A stretch of 8,381 bases of DNA. Source: Verrucomicrobiota bacterium (GTDB lineage Bacteria; Verrucomicrobiota; Verrucomicrobiia; Limisphaerales; UBA11358). The notes beneath the pieces are model-generated. The model did not search any database. It was not told the origin of the DNA and saw nothing but the letters and a program-made list of their open reading frames with translations. The stretch spans positions 1-8,381 of the forward strand of contig JAJPKI010000379.1 in NCBI GenBank assembly GCA_021323835.1, read 5' to 3'. Shown here piece by piece: positions 1 through 6,054 of this stretch (position 1 is the stretch's first letter; every line of letters begins with the position of its first letter). The translations under genes and the position numbers were made by a program.

Positions 1-2
1 AT

Positions 3-1568
3 CTCGAAGAAACCGCCCCCGGCAGTTGGGACATTTTCACGCACCTCGACCTCGGCGATTTCATCGGGGCGCGCGGCAAATTGTTCACCACCAAGACCGG
101 CGAAATTTCCATCAAGCTTGATTCCTTCGTCATCCTCGCCAAGGCGCTGCGACCGCCGCCGGAAAAATGGCACGGTCTCGCCGACACGGAAATCCGCTAC
201 CGCCAACGCTATCTCGATTTGATGGCGAATCCAGACGTGAAAGACGTCATGCTTAAGCGCAGCGAAATCATCCGCGAAATCCGGGATTTTCTGCACGCGC
301 GCGGCTACGTGGAAGTCGAGACGCCGATGATGCAAGCGATTCCCGGCGGCGCGGCGGCGCAACCATTCAAGACGAAACACAACGCGCTCGGCTGCGATTT
401 TTATCTCCGCATCGCGCTGGAACTGTATCTCAAGCGCCTGCTCGTCGGCGGCGTGGACAAAGTGTTCGAGATTGGCCGCAACTTCCGCAACGAAGGCCTC
501 TCGCGCAAACACAATCCCGAATTCACGATGCTCGAAGCGTATCAGGCGTTCGGCGATTACGAGACGATGATGAAACTCGTCGAAGAAATGATTTGCCACG
601 TCGCGCAAAAAGTTTTGGGGACGCTCGTAATTCAGCACAACCCAAAACAAGAAGTCCGCAGCAATATTCAATCTGCGATTGACACTCTTGCTTTCATTAG
701 CAAAGAGGCGCAGGAAAATCCGGCCTTCAAAGATTCGAAAGAAAAATTTGCGAAAGAACTTCAAGAATTAAACGGAGAATTTAAAACAATCTTCCCCGAA
801 TTAAAAGAATGTCTTGAGAAATTGGAAACATCTTCATCTGCAGAAGTGGCTAAAAAAGCTGGAGAATTATTAGATATTGGATCGATCTGCGTTTCAGATC
901 TCAAAATGAGCATTTCGGAAGACCAATTCGGACTTGAAGTGGCTGATGGGGTCAAACGCATTCTAAATACAAAATTTTCGTTAGAACGCCTGGCTAAGCC
1001 CAAAATTATTAATTTAACTGGCCCATGGCAGCGGAAAAAATATAAAGATCTTGTCCGTGATGAAGTGCGGAAACGAATTGGTATTGATTGGTTTGCCTTA
1101 ACTCCGTTGGAACGTCGGCATATAGCTATTGATGATTTGAAACTTGGTGGAGATATTGCAAAAGATTACGAAGATTTTGAAGTCACCGGCGCGGTGTTTG
1201 AAAAATTGATTGAGCCGACGCTGATTCAGCCCACGTTCGTCACGCATTTGCCCAAAGAACTTGTGCCGCTCGCCAAACTTTCGCCCGACGACCCGACGAC
1301 CGTCGAAGTCTTCGAGTGCTGCATCAACGGTCAGGAAATTTCTCCCGGCTACACCGAGCAAAACGACCCGATTGAACAGCGCGAGCGCCTCGAACATCAA
1401 GCCGGCGGCGAGCAGCAAAAATTGGACGAAGATTTTCTCATCGCGCTCGAACACGGCATGCCGCCCGCCGGCGGCATCGGCATCGGCATTGACCGCCTGT
1501 GCATGATGCTCCTCGGGCAGGAAAGCATCCGCGACGTGATTTTGTTCCCGCAGTTGAAGCCGAAGTGA
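3..1568 (+). CDS. lysS: Lysyl-tRNA synthetase, class II (5' end missing), with an inserted segment
   Basis: Charges tRNA-Lys with lysine using ATP, in the cytoplasm. The frame is open from base 3 to the TGA at 1566-1568, so the true start and most of the N-terminal anticodon-binding domain lie left of the window. The first ATG in frame (81) is internal, because the residues before it (LDLGDFIGARGKLF) already match the family. Numbering from that ATG: motif 1 region RQRYLDL (41-47) to VETPMMQAIPGGAA (79-92), motif 2 RNFRNEG...HNPEFTMLE (133-152), motif 3 GIGIGIDRL (465-473). The C-terminus (RDVILFPQLKP) is family-typical. Two oddities: about 120 extra residues (188-308) between motifs 2 and 3, and Pro422 where E. 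coli LysS has the lysine-contacting Asn424. The gene leads a tight rightward cluster with the toxin-antitoxin and ABC-F genes. The family call is secure; activity with the insert is inferred from intact motifs. Confidence 0.96.
   Translation, partial: LEETAPGSWDIFTHLDLGDFIGARGKLFTTKTGEISIKLDSFVILAKALRPPPEKWHGLADTEIRYRQRYLDLMANPDVKDVMLKRSEIIREIRDFLHARGYVEVETPMMQAIPGGAAAQPFKTKHNALGCDFYLRIALELYLKRLLVGGVDKVFEIGRNFRNEGLSRKHNPEFTMLEAYQAFGDYETMMKLVEEMICHVAQKVLGTLVIQHNPKQEVRSNIQSAIDTLAFISKEAQENPAFKDSKEKFAKELQELNGEFKTIFPELKECLEKLETSSSAEVAKKAGELLDIGSICVSDLKMSISEDQFGLEVADGVKRILNTKFSLERLAKPKIINLTGPWQRKKYKDLVRDEVRKRIGIDWFALTPLERRHIAIDDLKLGGDIAKDYEDFEVTGAVFEKLIEPTLIQPTFVTHLPKELVPLAKLSPDDPTTVEVFECCINGQEISPGYTEQNDPIEQRERLEHQAGGEQQKLDEDFLIALEHGMPPAGGIGIGIDRLCMMLLGQESIRDVILFPQLKPK
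642..1004 (+). other. In-frame insertion of about 120 codons inside lysS
   Basis: Normal LysRS has a short beta-hairpin here, with a VIEYQGK-type strand leading directly into a (I/D)LTGPW-type strand. In this gene the first strand (TLVIQHN) and the second (INLTGPW) are separated by about 120 residues rich in Lys, Glu and Leu. They are predicted by eye to form several helices, for example around LKECLEKLETSSSAEVAKKA. The reading frame is kept on both sides. GC by hand count is about 39% over 661-1140, against 72% at 301-360 and 62% at 1261-1320. The low-GC block runs past the insert into conserved LysRS sequence and ends near 1180. I do not recognise the inserted domain. Confidence 0.8.
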
Positions 1569-1605
1569 GATTGACTAAACCGCACGGCTGGTGAAAAATG
1601 TTTGC

Positions 1606-1815
1606 ATGAAGACAACGGCAATAGAACTCGCTTTGAATCGCTGGCCTTATGGTTTGGAATTGCAGCCATCCGCCAGCGGCTTGTTGCTTCGTCCGCGTCG
1701 CAAGGCTCGCGTGCATTGGGGCAAATCTTTTCGCCGTCCACGTCCGGTTTCGGATGATCTTGCCGCGACTCGACAGTTGGCCAATGAGTTTGATGCGAAG
1801 GAATGGCGATGGTGA
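1606..1815 (+). CDS. MazE-type antitoxin, N-terminal AbrB half apparently missing
   Basis: Likely the antitoxin that neutralises the MazF toxin encoded directly after it. It has 69 residues from ATG 1606; GTG 1591 in the same frame would add five. A stop at 1576-1578 bars further extension. Residues 25-42 (GLLLRPRRKARVHWGKSF) and the tail NEFDAKEWRW (60-69) match the second half of MazE proteins: the xLRPxRKPRxxW segment and the acidic, Trp-rich tail that wraps around MazF. The usual N-terminal swapped-hairpin AbrB part (a KWGNSxxxRIPK-type stretch) is not seen in this frame or in the other two forward frames. The gene may therefore be truncated or diverged, and may bind MazF without repressing its own promoter. 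It starts 37 bp after lysS and overlaps mazF by a few bases, as coupled antitoxin-toxin pairs do. No clear ribosome-binding site precedes either start. Confidence 0.7.
   Translation: MKTTAIELALNRWPYGLELQPSASGLLLRPRRKARVHWGKSFRRPRPVSDDLAATRQLANEFDAKEWRW
1798..1802 (+). promoter_or_regulatory. Ribosome-binding site that sets the mazF start
   Basis: AAGGA lies inside the end of the antitoxin gene. It touches the ATG at 1803 (no spacer) but sits 6 nt before the ATG at 1809, so 1809 is the better start. Translation of the toxin is probably coupled to that of the antitoxin. Confidence 0.6.
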
Positions 1816-2132
1816 TCGAACGGTTCAACATCTTCCTCGTTCGACTTGATCCAACCACCGGCGCAGAAACCGCAAAGACCCGTCCGTGCGTGGTGGTTTC
1901 TCCCGACGAATTAAATCGGGCTATTTCCACGGTCATCATCGCCCCGATGACCACAGTTCGTCGTGGCTGGCCGACGCGGGTGGAAATTTCTTTCCAAGGC
2001 AAAACCGGCGAAATCGCCTTGGATCAAATTCGCGCGGTGGATAAATCGCGTCTCGTCAAGCGACTGGGCAAATTGGATTCCGAAACTGCGGATGCCGTTC
2101 TTGACACGCTCGGCGAATTATTTGCGCCGTGA
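1809..2132 (+). CDS. mazF: MazF/PemK-family endoribonuclease toxin
   Basis: Sequence-specific mRNA interferase, the toxin of a type II toxin-antitoxin pair, acting in the cytoplasm. It has 107 residues, the usual MazF length. N-terminal half: a MVIERFNIFLVRLDP strand, then KTRPCVVVSPDELN (23-36) and VIIAPMTT (42-49). Second half: FQGKTGEIALDQIRAVDK (62-79) and RLVKRLGKL (81-89). With the start at 1809, the conserved Arg falls at 25 and the conserved Thr at 48, the same numbers as the catalytic pair in Bacillus subtilis MazF. This supports the start over the ATG at 1803, which would add MA. The gene overlaps the end of the upstream antitoxin gene by 7 bp. No truncation or missing key residue was seen, so the toxin looks intact although its antitoxin looks shortened. 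Confidence 0.93.
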   Translation: MVIERFNIFLVRLDPTTGAETAKTRPCVVVSPDELNRAISTVIIAPMTTVRRGWPTRVEISFQGKTGEIALDQIRAVDKSRLVKRLGKLDSETADAVLDTLGELFAP

Positions 2133-2172
2133 GCCAACGGCAATCTCATTTCAGTATTCCCCACTTTTTATC

Positions 2173-4041
2173 ATGCTCACCGTAGCCGGACTTTCTAAAT
2201 CATTTGGCGGACGCGAATTGTTTGACGACGTTTCGTTCACGATTCAATCCGGCGAACGTGTCGCTGTTGTCGGCCCGAACGGCGCGGGTAAATCCACGTT
2301 GTTCAAAATCATCCTCGGCAAGGAAGACTCGGACGCCGGCGATGTGACGCTCATCCGCGGCACGCGCATCGGTTATCTTCCGCAGGAAAGTGAACCGGCA
2401 GGAAATGAAACCGTCCTTGAAATTGCCGTGCCGCACGAGCATGAACACGACGGGCAATTCATCGCCAAGGCGAAACAAATCCTCGACAGCCTCGGCTTCA
2501 AGCTGACCGACCATCATCGTCCGGCAAAAGAAATGTCCGGCGGCTGGATCATGCGTGCGCATCTCGCGCGATTGCTCGCGGAGGAACCGGATTTGCTCTT
2601 GCTCGACGAGCCGACGAATCATCTCGATTTGGAAACGTTGCTCTGGTTTCAGGATTATTTGCAGCATTATCCCGGCGCCATTTTGCTCATCTCACACGAC
2701 CGCGAATTTCTCAACAACCTTTGCACGCACATCGCGGAATTGCGCGCGTCGCGCATTTTGCGTTACACGGGCAATTACGACACCTATTTGGAGCAGCGCG
2801 CGTCCGCCGAGGCCACGATGGCCGCAACGGCGGTGTCGCAACAGCGCGAGATTGACCGGCTGCAATTGTTCGTGGACCGCTTCCGCGCGAAAAACACGAA
2901 AGCCGCGCAGGCGCAATCGAAGATGAAACAAATTGAGCGACTGAAAGAAGAACGGGTCGAAGCGCCCGGCAGCGACGGCCCGAGAGTTGGTTTCCGATTT
3001 CCGCAACCGCAACGCAGCGGCCATCGCGTCATTACGCTGGAGAACATAAAATTCGGTTACGGCGAAAAACTGATTTACGACGGAATGCATTTTGAAGCCG
3101 AGCGCGGCCAGCGCACCGTGCTTGTTGGACCGAATGGGGCGGGGAAATCAACTTTACTGAAATTGCTCGCGGAAGTTCTTAAACCGCAGTCGGGCGTTCA
3201 CAAGCTCGGCCACAACGTGAAGCACGGCTATTTCGCGCAGCATCGCGCGGCGATGCTCAATCCGAATCACACCGTCATGCAGGAAGCGATGGAAACGCCG
3301 GAGCGCGTGACGGAACAAGCCGTGCGCAACGTGCTCGGCAATTTTCTTTTTCGCGGCGACGATGTTTTCAAGTCCGTGAGCGTGTTGAGCGGCGGCGAAA
3401 AAAGCCGGCTCGCGCTCGTTAAATTATTACTCAATCCGCCGAATCTTTTGCTGATGGACGAACCCACAACGCACTTGGACATGAGCAGCGTGGACGCGCT
3501 CATCGGCGCGTTGAAACAATTTGAGGGCACGTTGATTTTCATCAGCCACGACGTGCATTTCATCCGGCAATTGTCGAACCACGTCGTCCGCGTCGAGGCC
3601 GGGCAATTGCGGCATTTCACCGGCGGCTATCAATATTATTTGGACAAGACCGCGCAATCGGCGCGCGCGGCGCTGACAAGTTCGAGCTTCAATCCTTCAC
3701 CGGAGAAAAAGACTGTTGTTTCGACAGTTGACCGCAAGGAACAAAAGCGAATTGAAGCCGAGCAACGGCAGGCACGTTCACGAAAGAAACAGGAAATTCA
3801 GAAAAGAATTTCCGCTCTGGAAAAAGAAATCGCCGAACTGGAGGCGAAGGAAAAAGAATTGGCTGCTGAATTGGAAAAGCCCGAGTCCTACACCGGCGGA
3901 CGCGCGGTGCAAATCAATCGCGAGTTGATGCATATTCACGAGCGGATGGCCGAAGCAAACACGGAATGGGAAACGGCGGGAACGGAATTGGCTCAATTCG
4001 AGGCGGAAATGACAACAGGCGATTCTCGCGCTTCGAGCTAA
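2173..4041 (+). CDS. ABC-F family ATP-binding protein (YheS-like ribosome-associated ATPase)
   Basis: A soluble twin-cassette ATPase with no membrane segment. ABC-F proteins bind the ribosomal E site and act on stalled or drug-bound ribosomes. It has 622 residues from ATG 2173. Cassette 1: Walker A GPNGAGKST (34-42), signature MSGGW (121-125), Walker B LLLLDEPTNHLD (141-152), switch His175. Linker about 200-265 with RFRAKNTKAAQAQSKMKQIE (236-255), the helical arm that reaches the P-site tRNA. Cassette 2: Walker A GPNGAGKST (319-327), signature LSGGE (405-409), Walker B LLLMDEPTTHLD (425-436). A charged coiled-coil C-terminal extension spans about 515-615. The W in the first signature and the linker resemble E. 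coli YheS more than EttA or Uup, but that is from memory. The frame is open upstream to 1963, but that part overlaps mazF, so 2173 is chosen; it starts 40 bp after mazF. No Shine-Dalgarno is seen. Confidence 0.93.
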   Translation: MLTVAGLSKSFGGRELFDDVSFTIQSGERVAVVGPNGAGKSTLFKIILGKEDSDAGDVTLIRGTRIGYLPQESEPAGNETVLEIAVPHEHEHDGQFIAKAKQILDSLGFKLTDHHRPAKEMSGGWIMRAHLARLLAEEPDLLLLDEPTNHLDLETLLWFQDYLQHYPGAILLISHDREFLNNLCTHIAELRASRILRYTGNYDTYLEQRASAEATMAATAVSQQREIDRLQLFVDRFRAKNTKAAQAQSKMKQIERLKEERVEAPGSDGPRVGFRFPQPQRSGHRVITLENIKFGYGEKLIYDGMHFEAERGQRTVLVGPNGAGKSTLLKLLAEVLKPQSGVHKLGHNVKHGYFAQHRAAMLNPNHTVMQEAMETPERVTEQAVRNVLGNFLFRGDDVFKSVSVLSGGEKSRLALVKLLLNPPNLLLMDEPTTHLDMSSVDALIGALKQFEGTLIFISHDVHFIRQLSNHVVRVEAGQLRHFTGGYQYYLDKTAQSARAALTSSSFNPSPEKKTVVSTVDRKEQKRIEAEQRQARSRKKQEIQKRISALEKEIAELEAKEKELAAELEKPESYTGGRAVQINRELMHIHERMAEANTEWETAGTELAQFEAEMTTGDSRASS

Positions 4042-4050
4042 TTGGACATC

Positions 4051-4102
4051 CGCAGGACTGCGTTTTGCATTTGGCATGGGCGAAATGCGGCTTTCGATTC
4101 GC
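4051..4102 (+). other. Small hairpin cluster in the gap after the ABC-F gene
   Basis: The 136-bp gap 4042-4177 holds short perfect stems. CGCA (4051-4054) pairs with TGCG (4059-4062), and GCATTT (4067-4072) pairs with AAATGC (4083-4088). The competing pairs are CGAAA (4081-4085) with TTTCG (4092-4096). No T-run follows, so this is not a classical terminator. It could be a degenerate dispersed repeat or a weak transcription end. The rest of the gap (4103-4177) is AT-rich and I see no convincing promoter in it. Confidence 0.35.
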
Positions 4103-4177
4103 AATTGCTTCAAAATTTTCAAATTTTCCCCAATTCATCTGCTAATCCTTCGGCACAGGCAGTGCTAAAAATATTTC

Positions 4178-4576
4178 ATGGCAAAAAAGAAATCATCGGT
4201 GCGCGGCGATGCGGGAAAAGAAATCCATCCGCGCGGAAAAATCACGACCATGCCGGCGACGGAAGACGATGTGGAGCAACGCGCGCGCGAAGACGCCTTG
4301 ATTTCCGGACGCGAACCGAATCGCGTGAACGCTTCTGACCGGATTCAGGCAAAGAAAGAATTGCTCGGCGACGATTCGGCGGACAATCCGACGGACGAAA
4401 ATGAAATCACCGGTCGCGGTATGGGCGCACCGCCGGTGTCGCGCGGAAAAAAGGTCGAGGCGCAATTGCCGGACGATGATTTGGACGAAGAACGCACGGT
4501 GCAGGAGGGCATTGATGAGGCTGAACACAGCGAAATGCTCGAAGCGGCGAAGCATCCGACGAAAAATGAGGAATAA
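4178..4576 (+). CDS. Hypothetical hydrophilic protein (132 aa)
   Basis: I do not recognise a family. The 132-residue product begins with a basic stretch (MAKKKSSVRG) and is otherwise strongly acidic, for example LPDDDLDEERTVQEG near 96-110. It has no hydrophobic segment, no signal peptide and no cysteine, so it should be soluble and perhaps largely disordered. A middle part, about residues 30-65 (EDDVEQRAREDALISG then ASDRIQAKKELLG), looks like a short helical pair. Its stop codon abuts the ATG of the DUF5335-like gene, so the two are surely co-transcribed and probably act together. The start is the first ATG, with no Shine-Dalgarno, after an AT-rich leader. The opposite strand has a longer open frame (4193-4978), but that one reads across both genes and the repeat beyond them and has no family features. 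Confidence 0.75.
   Translation: MAKKKSSVRGDAGKEIHPRGKITTMPATEDDVEQRAREDALISGREPNRVNASDRIQAKKELLGDDSADNPTDENEITGRGMGAPPVSRGKKVEAQLPDDDLDEERTVQEGIDEAEHSEMLEAAKHPTKNEE
4568..4572 (+). promoter_or_regulatory. Ribosome-binding site for the DUF5335-like gene
   Basis: GAGGA lies in the last codons of the upstream gene, 4 nt before ATG 4577. It indicates coupled translation of the pair. Confidence 0.55.
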
Positions 4577-4948
4577 ATGACGACTGAAATTCCACACCAG
4601 CTTTGGAAACAATTTTGCGAACGCATCAGCGAATTGTATCGCGGCGCGGTGAGCATTCAAATTGTCGGACGCGACGGCCGGAAACGTCCGGTGGCCGACG
4701 ATGTGCCGCTGCGAACGGTCGCATTCGGCAAACAAACTGTTTGCAATGATATTGTGACCATCGAAGCGGGACGGCCGGAAGAACGGCCATTGCAACATCA
4801 AATCGTCGAGCCAATCCGCATCGTTTTGAAGAAAGACGGCGAAAGTGGACGCTACAATCATCTGGAAATTCTTGCGGAAACGGGAACAACGGAAATTGAT
4901 TTTCATCCCGGCATCAATCCGGCTTTGCTGGAAAAATTGGCGGCGTGA
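4577..4948 (+). CDS. DUF5335-like small protein
   Basis: A 123-residue soluble protein of unknown function. Its layout fits what I recall of DUF5335. It has an N-terminal helix (IPHQLWKQFCERISELYRG, 5-23), then a strand pair with the phrase VSIQIVGRDGRKRPVADDVPL (25-45). Next comes a middle strand IVTIEAGRPEERPLQHQIVEP (59-79) and a C-terminal phrase LEILAETGTTEIDFHP (96-111). No catalytic motif, membrane segment or metal-binding cluster is visible. The ATG follows the previous stop with no gap (TAA then ATG) and has a good ribosome-binding site, so it is the second gene of a two-gene unit. It converges on lpxD with 30 bp between the two stops. The domain name is from memory of the family pattern and not a search result. 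Confidence 0.75.
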   Translation: MTTEIPHQLWKQFCERISELYRGAVSIQIVGRDGRKRPVADDVPLRTVAFGKQTVCNDIVTIEAGRPEERPLQHQIVEPIRIVLKKDGESGRYNHLEILAETGTTEIDFHPGINPALLEKLAA

Positions 4949-4950
4949 TT

Positions 4951-4976
4951 CGGCTCGCGATGACGCTCGTCCCACC
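4951..4976 (-). repeat. Copy of a GC-rich dispersed repeat (GGTGGGRCGAG family)
   Basis: Read on the minus strand this begins GGTGGGACGAGCGTC and ends CGCGAGCCG. It matches the two arms of the element at 7208-7283: 13 of the first 15 bases agree with the left arm there, and the closing CGAGCC is shared with the right arm. It fills almost all of the 30-bp space between the convergent DUF5335-like and lpxD genes. Confidence 0.6.
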
Positions 4977-4978
4977 AA

Positions 4979-5995
4979 TTATTTCTTCTCGCCAAATTTC
5001 TTTTCCAATTCGGCAACGCGCTTGAGCAATTCCGGCAAATGTTGGATGGCAATCATTTGCCTCTTGGTCTGCCGGTCCGGTTGCGCGGGCGCGCCAAGCC
5101 ATTTTTCGCCGTCGGGAATATCGTTCATCACGCCGGATTGCGCGGCGACGGTGACTTGATTCCCAATTTTCAAATGGCCGCCGATGCCGACTTGTCCGGC
5201 GAGCACGACGTAATTGCCAAGCTTTGCGCTGCCGGCAATTCCAACTTGCGCAACGATGAGACAATGCTCGCCGATTTGGACGTTGTGCGCGATTTGGACA
5301 AGATTATCAATTTTCGTTCCTTTGCCGATGACCGTCGAGCCAAGCGCGCCGCGGTCAATCGTCACGCCCGCGCCAATTTCCACGTCGTCACCGATGACAA
5401 CATTTCCAATTTGCGGAACTTTACGATGAATGCCGTTGTCGAGAACGTAGCCGTAACCGTCCGAGCCGATGACAGAATTGGCGTGGATGCGAACGCGATT
5501 GCCAATTTGTCCGCGCGCATAAATTACAACGTTGGGAAATAAATTTGTGTCGTCGCCGATTTGCGAATTGTCGCCGACAAAATTTTCCGCCTGCAAAACA
5601 GAATTCTTTCCGATTTTCACACGTTCGCCGACAACGCAATGCGGTCCAACGTGCGCAGTCGAATCAATTTGCGCGGACTTGGCGACGACGGCGGTCGGAT
5701 GAATTCCAGCAGCAAATTTCGGTTCCGGAAAAAATAACGCGAGCGCTTTGGCGAACGCGACGCGCGCATTTGGCACGCGAATCAGAATTTTTTTTGCCGA
5801 AGAAAATCGCTTGTCGGCAATGATGGCGGTGGCGCTGCTTTGCTCGGCGCGCGCAAAAAACTCTTCATTTTCCGCGAAAGTCAGGTCGCCGGGCTGCGCA
5901 TTTTCAATCATGGCGAAGTTTTTAAGCGTGGCATTGGCATCGCCAACTACTTCTCCGCCAATGACTTTTGCGATTTCTGCGGTTGTGAATGTCAT
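4979..5995 (-). CDS. lpxD: UDP-3-O-(3-hydroxyacyl)glucosamine N-acyltransferase
   Basis: Third step of lipid A synthesis: it transfers a 3-hydroxyacyl chain from acyl carrier protein to the amine of UDP-3-O-acylglucosamine, in the cytoplasm, as a homotrimer. It has 338 residues, the usual LpxD length. The N-terminal uridine-binding domain is about 1-95 (IENAQPGDLTFAENEEFF at 30-47). The left-handed beta-helix of hexapeptide repeats is about 97-290 (for example IGDDVEIGAGVTIDRGALGS). The catalytic His lies in IAHNVQIG at His237, matching His239 of the E. coli enzyme. NDIPDGEKWLGAPA (291-304) and a C-terminal helix finish the protein. The frame is open 18 codons further (to 6049), but MTFTTAEIAKVIGG is the family-like start and lies about 19 nt below a predicted transcription start. 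The gene stands alone, without fabZ or lpxA beside it. Confidence 0.96.
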   Translation of the reverse strand: MTFTTAEIAKVIGGEVVGDANATLKNFAMIENAQPGDLTFAENEEFFARAEQSSATAIIADKRFSSAKKILIRVPNARVAFAKALALFFPEPKFAAGIHPTAVVAKSAQIDSTAHVGPHCVVGERVKIGKNSVLQAENFVGDNSQIGDDTNLFPNVVIYARGQIGNRVRIHANSVIGSDGYGYVLDNGIHRKVPQIGNVVIGDDVEIGAGVTIDRGALGSTVIGKGTKIDNLVQIAHNVQIGEHCLIVAQVGIAGSAKLGNYVVLAGQVGIGGHLKIGNQVTVAAQSGVMNDIPDGEKWLGAPAQPDRQTKRQMIAIQHLPELLKRVAELEKKFGEKK

Positions 5996-5999
5996 TTGA

Positions 6000-6028
6000 T
6001 TGACTTGGTTGTCGCCGCTCACTATAAA
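6000..6028 (+). promoter_or_regulatory. Sigma70-type promoter for the Gfo/Idh/MocA gene
   Basis: TTGACT (6000-6005), 17-bp spacer, TATAAA (6023-6028). The expected transcription start is near 6035, giving a leader of about 20 nt to ATG 6055. Its -10 overlaps that of the opposite promoter. Confidence 0.65.
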
Positions 6029-6049
6029 GACACGCGATTCAACCCTCAA
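6021..6049 (-). promoter_or_regulatory. Sigma70-type promoter for lpxD
   Basis: On the minus strand: TTGAGG (6049-6044), 17-bp spacer, TATAGT (6026-6021). The expected transcription start is near 6014, about 19 nt before the lpxD ATG. It shares four base pairs of -10 sequence (6023-6026) with the rightward promoter. Confidence 0.55.
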
Positions 6050-6054
6050 CTTTT

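Noticed and set aside
761..1003. An 80-codon minus-strand open frame inside the lysS insertion
   Set aside because: Serine-rich shadow of the low-GC coding strand with no domain likeness; the plus strand keeps the lysS frame throughout.
642..1004. An intein in lysS
   Set aside because: The segment does not begin with Cys or Ser, does not end in His-Asn followed by Cys/Ser/Thr, and is slightly short for a mini-intein.
1963..2172. A 70-codon upstream extension of the ABC-F reading frame
   Set aside because: It overlaps mazF in another frame and has no family likeness; the ATG at 2173 opens the first cassette with the normal short lead.
4193..4978. A 261-codon open frame on the minus strand
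   Set aside because: It runs antisense to the two coupled small genes, begins inside the dispersed repeat, and its translation is Arg/Phe-rich without domains.
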